From Pseudodonghicola sp048268305 (lineage in GTDB: Bacteria; Pseudomonadota; Alphaproteobacteria; Rhodobacterales; Rhodobacteraceae), in assembly GCF_048268305.1 (NCBI RefSeq), contig NZ_JBLWVT010000007.1, positions 248,001-312,000 on the forward strand: a DNA stretch of 64,000 nucleotides. The letters run 5' to 3'. Both the position numbers and the translations under genes were made by a program. Positions within the stretch are counted from its first letter, which is position 1. The number at the start of each line of letters is the position of its first letter. Positions 63,890 through 64,000 of the stretch are shown here, one piece after another. The notes under the pieces are model-generated. The model was not told the origin of the DNA. It saw only the letters and a list, made by a program, of their open reading frames with translations, and made no database searches.

Positions 63890-64000
63890 ATGAACGGCGC
63901 CGAAAGCCTGGTGCGCAGCCTGTTGGCAAGCGATGTGGACGTGTGTTTCACCAACCCCGGAACCTCTGAAATGCACTTTGTCGCGGCGCTGGATCATGTG
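63890..64000 (+). CDS. ThDP-dependent enzyme, acetolactate synthase/benzoylformate decarboxylase-like (start only)
   Basis: The first 37 codons are in the window. T-N-P-G-T-S-E-M-H-F-V-A-A-L-D carries the conserved glutamate that activates the ThDP aminopyrimidine. GAGGAGAG lies just upstream of the ATG. The product could be a decarboxylase for a 2-oxo acid or an acetolactate synthase relative. It follows ligC but behind a terminator, so a role in the lig pathway is only suggested. Confidence 0.8.
   Translation, partial: MNGAESLVRSLLASDVDVCFTNPGTSEMHFVAALDHV

Overview
The window is GC-rich DNA from an alphaproteobacterium, almost certainly a member of the Rhodobacteraceae (Rhodobacter/Paracoccus-like). 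The grounds are the his gene order, the dcw cluster with an UpsM-type leader, a DUF1127 gene followed by CCUCCUCCC-loop (cuckoo/CcsR) small RNAs, an ECF41 sigma factor next to its carboxymuconolactone-decarboxylase-like partner, and a six-gene Mrp/Pha antiporter operon. No prophage, insertion sequence, CRISPR array, rRNA or tRNA was seen.

Layout. 0.3-5.6 kb: histidine genes hisB-hisH and hisA-(membrane protein)-(DUF2867)-hisF-hisE on the minus strand, interrupted by two plus-strand DUF2147 genes. 5.7-11.6 kb: DUF2157 membrane protein, a RAM-only protein, aspartate aminotransferase, Xre regulator + sdhE, an LdtR-like MarR regulator, DUF1194 and a glyoxalase. 11.7-14.1 kb: a lipoprotein followed by a Slam-like TPR/beta-barrel exporter. 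14.3-18.6 kb: thyX, an AT-richer DUF3800 gene and a uvrD/pcrA helicase. 18.7-21.0 kb is the most RNA-rich part: a cobalamin riboswitch before an unrecognised small gene, a six-hairpin (three paired) cuckoo RNA array behind a DUF1127 gene, several 10-bp-periodic MraZ-box-like arrays, and an UpsM-like leader ending in a strong terminator. 21.0-28.7 kb: mraZ-rsmH-ftsL-ftsI-murE-murF-mraY, closed by a bidirectional terminator.

28.8-41.1 kb is mixed metabolism and regulation: arsC-like, pyrD, DUF952, TetR with a palindromic operator, excalibur lipoprotein, ECF41 + CMD with a matching promoter, 5'-nucleotidase, LysR/monooxygenase pair, TPR-sulfotransferase, SRAP, MarR and the tRNA 2-selenouridine synthase mnmH. 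41.3-50 kb: a DUF2087 gene, a flavoprotein-SelD fusion and the Mrp antiporter operon mnhA(B)CDEFG. 50.4-55.3 kb: a MerR/DUF2938 pair and a molybdenum hydroxylase operon (FAD, 2Fe-2S, Mo subunits, MoaD-like). 55.5-57.8 kb: glpD and a CbiX-like chelatase. 57.9-64 kb: a protocatechuate/gallate 4,5-(meta)-cleavage region with two separate LigAB dioxygenases, LigI, LigC, a LysR protein with two tandem N-terminal HTH domains, and the start of a ThDP enzyme.

How parts work together: MnmH needs selenophosphate from SelD, so these two genes form one pathway. The lipoprotein and Slam protein look like cargo and exporter. The lig genes convert protocatechuate or gallate-type catechols through 4-carboxy-2-hydroxymuconate semialdehyde and pyrone dicarboxylate to oxalomesaconate. 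A five-copy composite hairpin element with a conserved tail is scattered at gene ends through the window.
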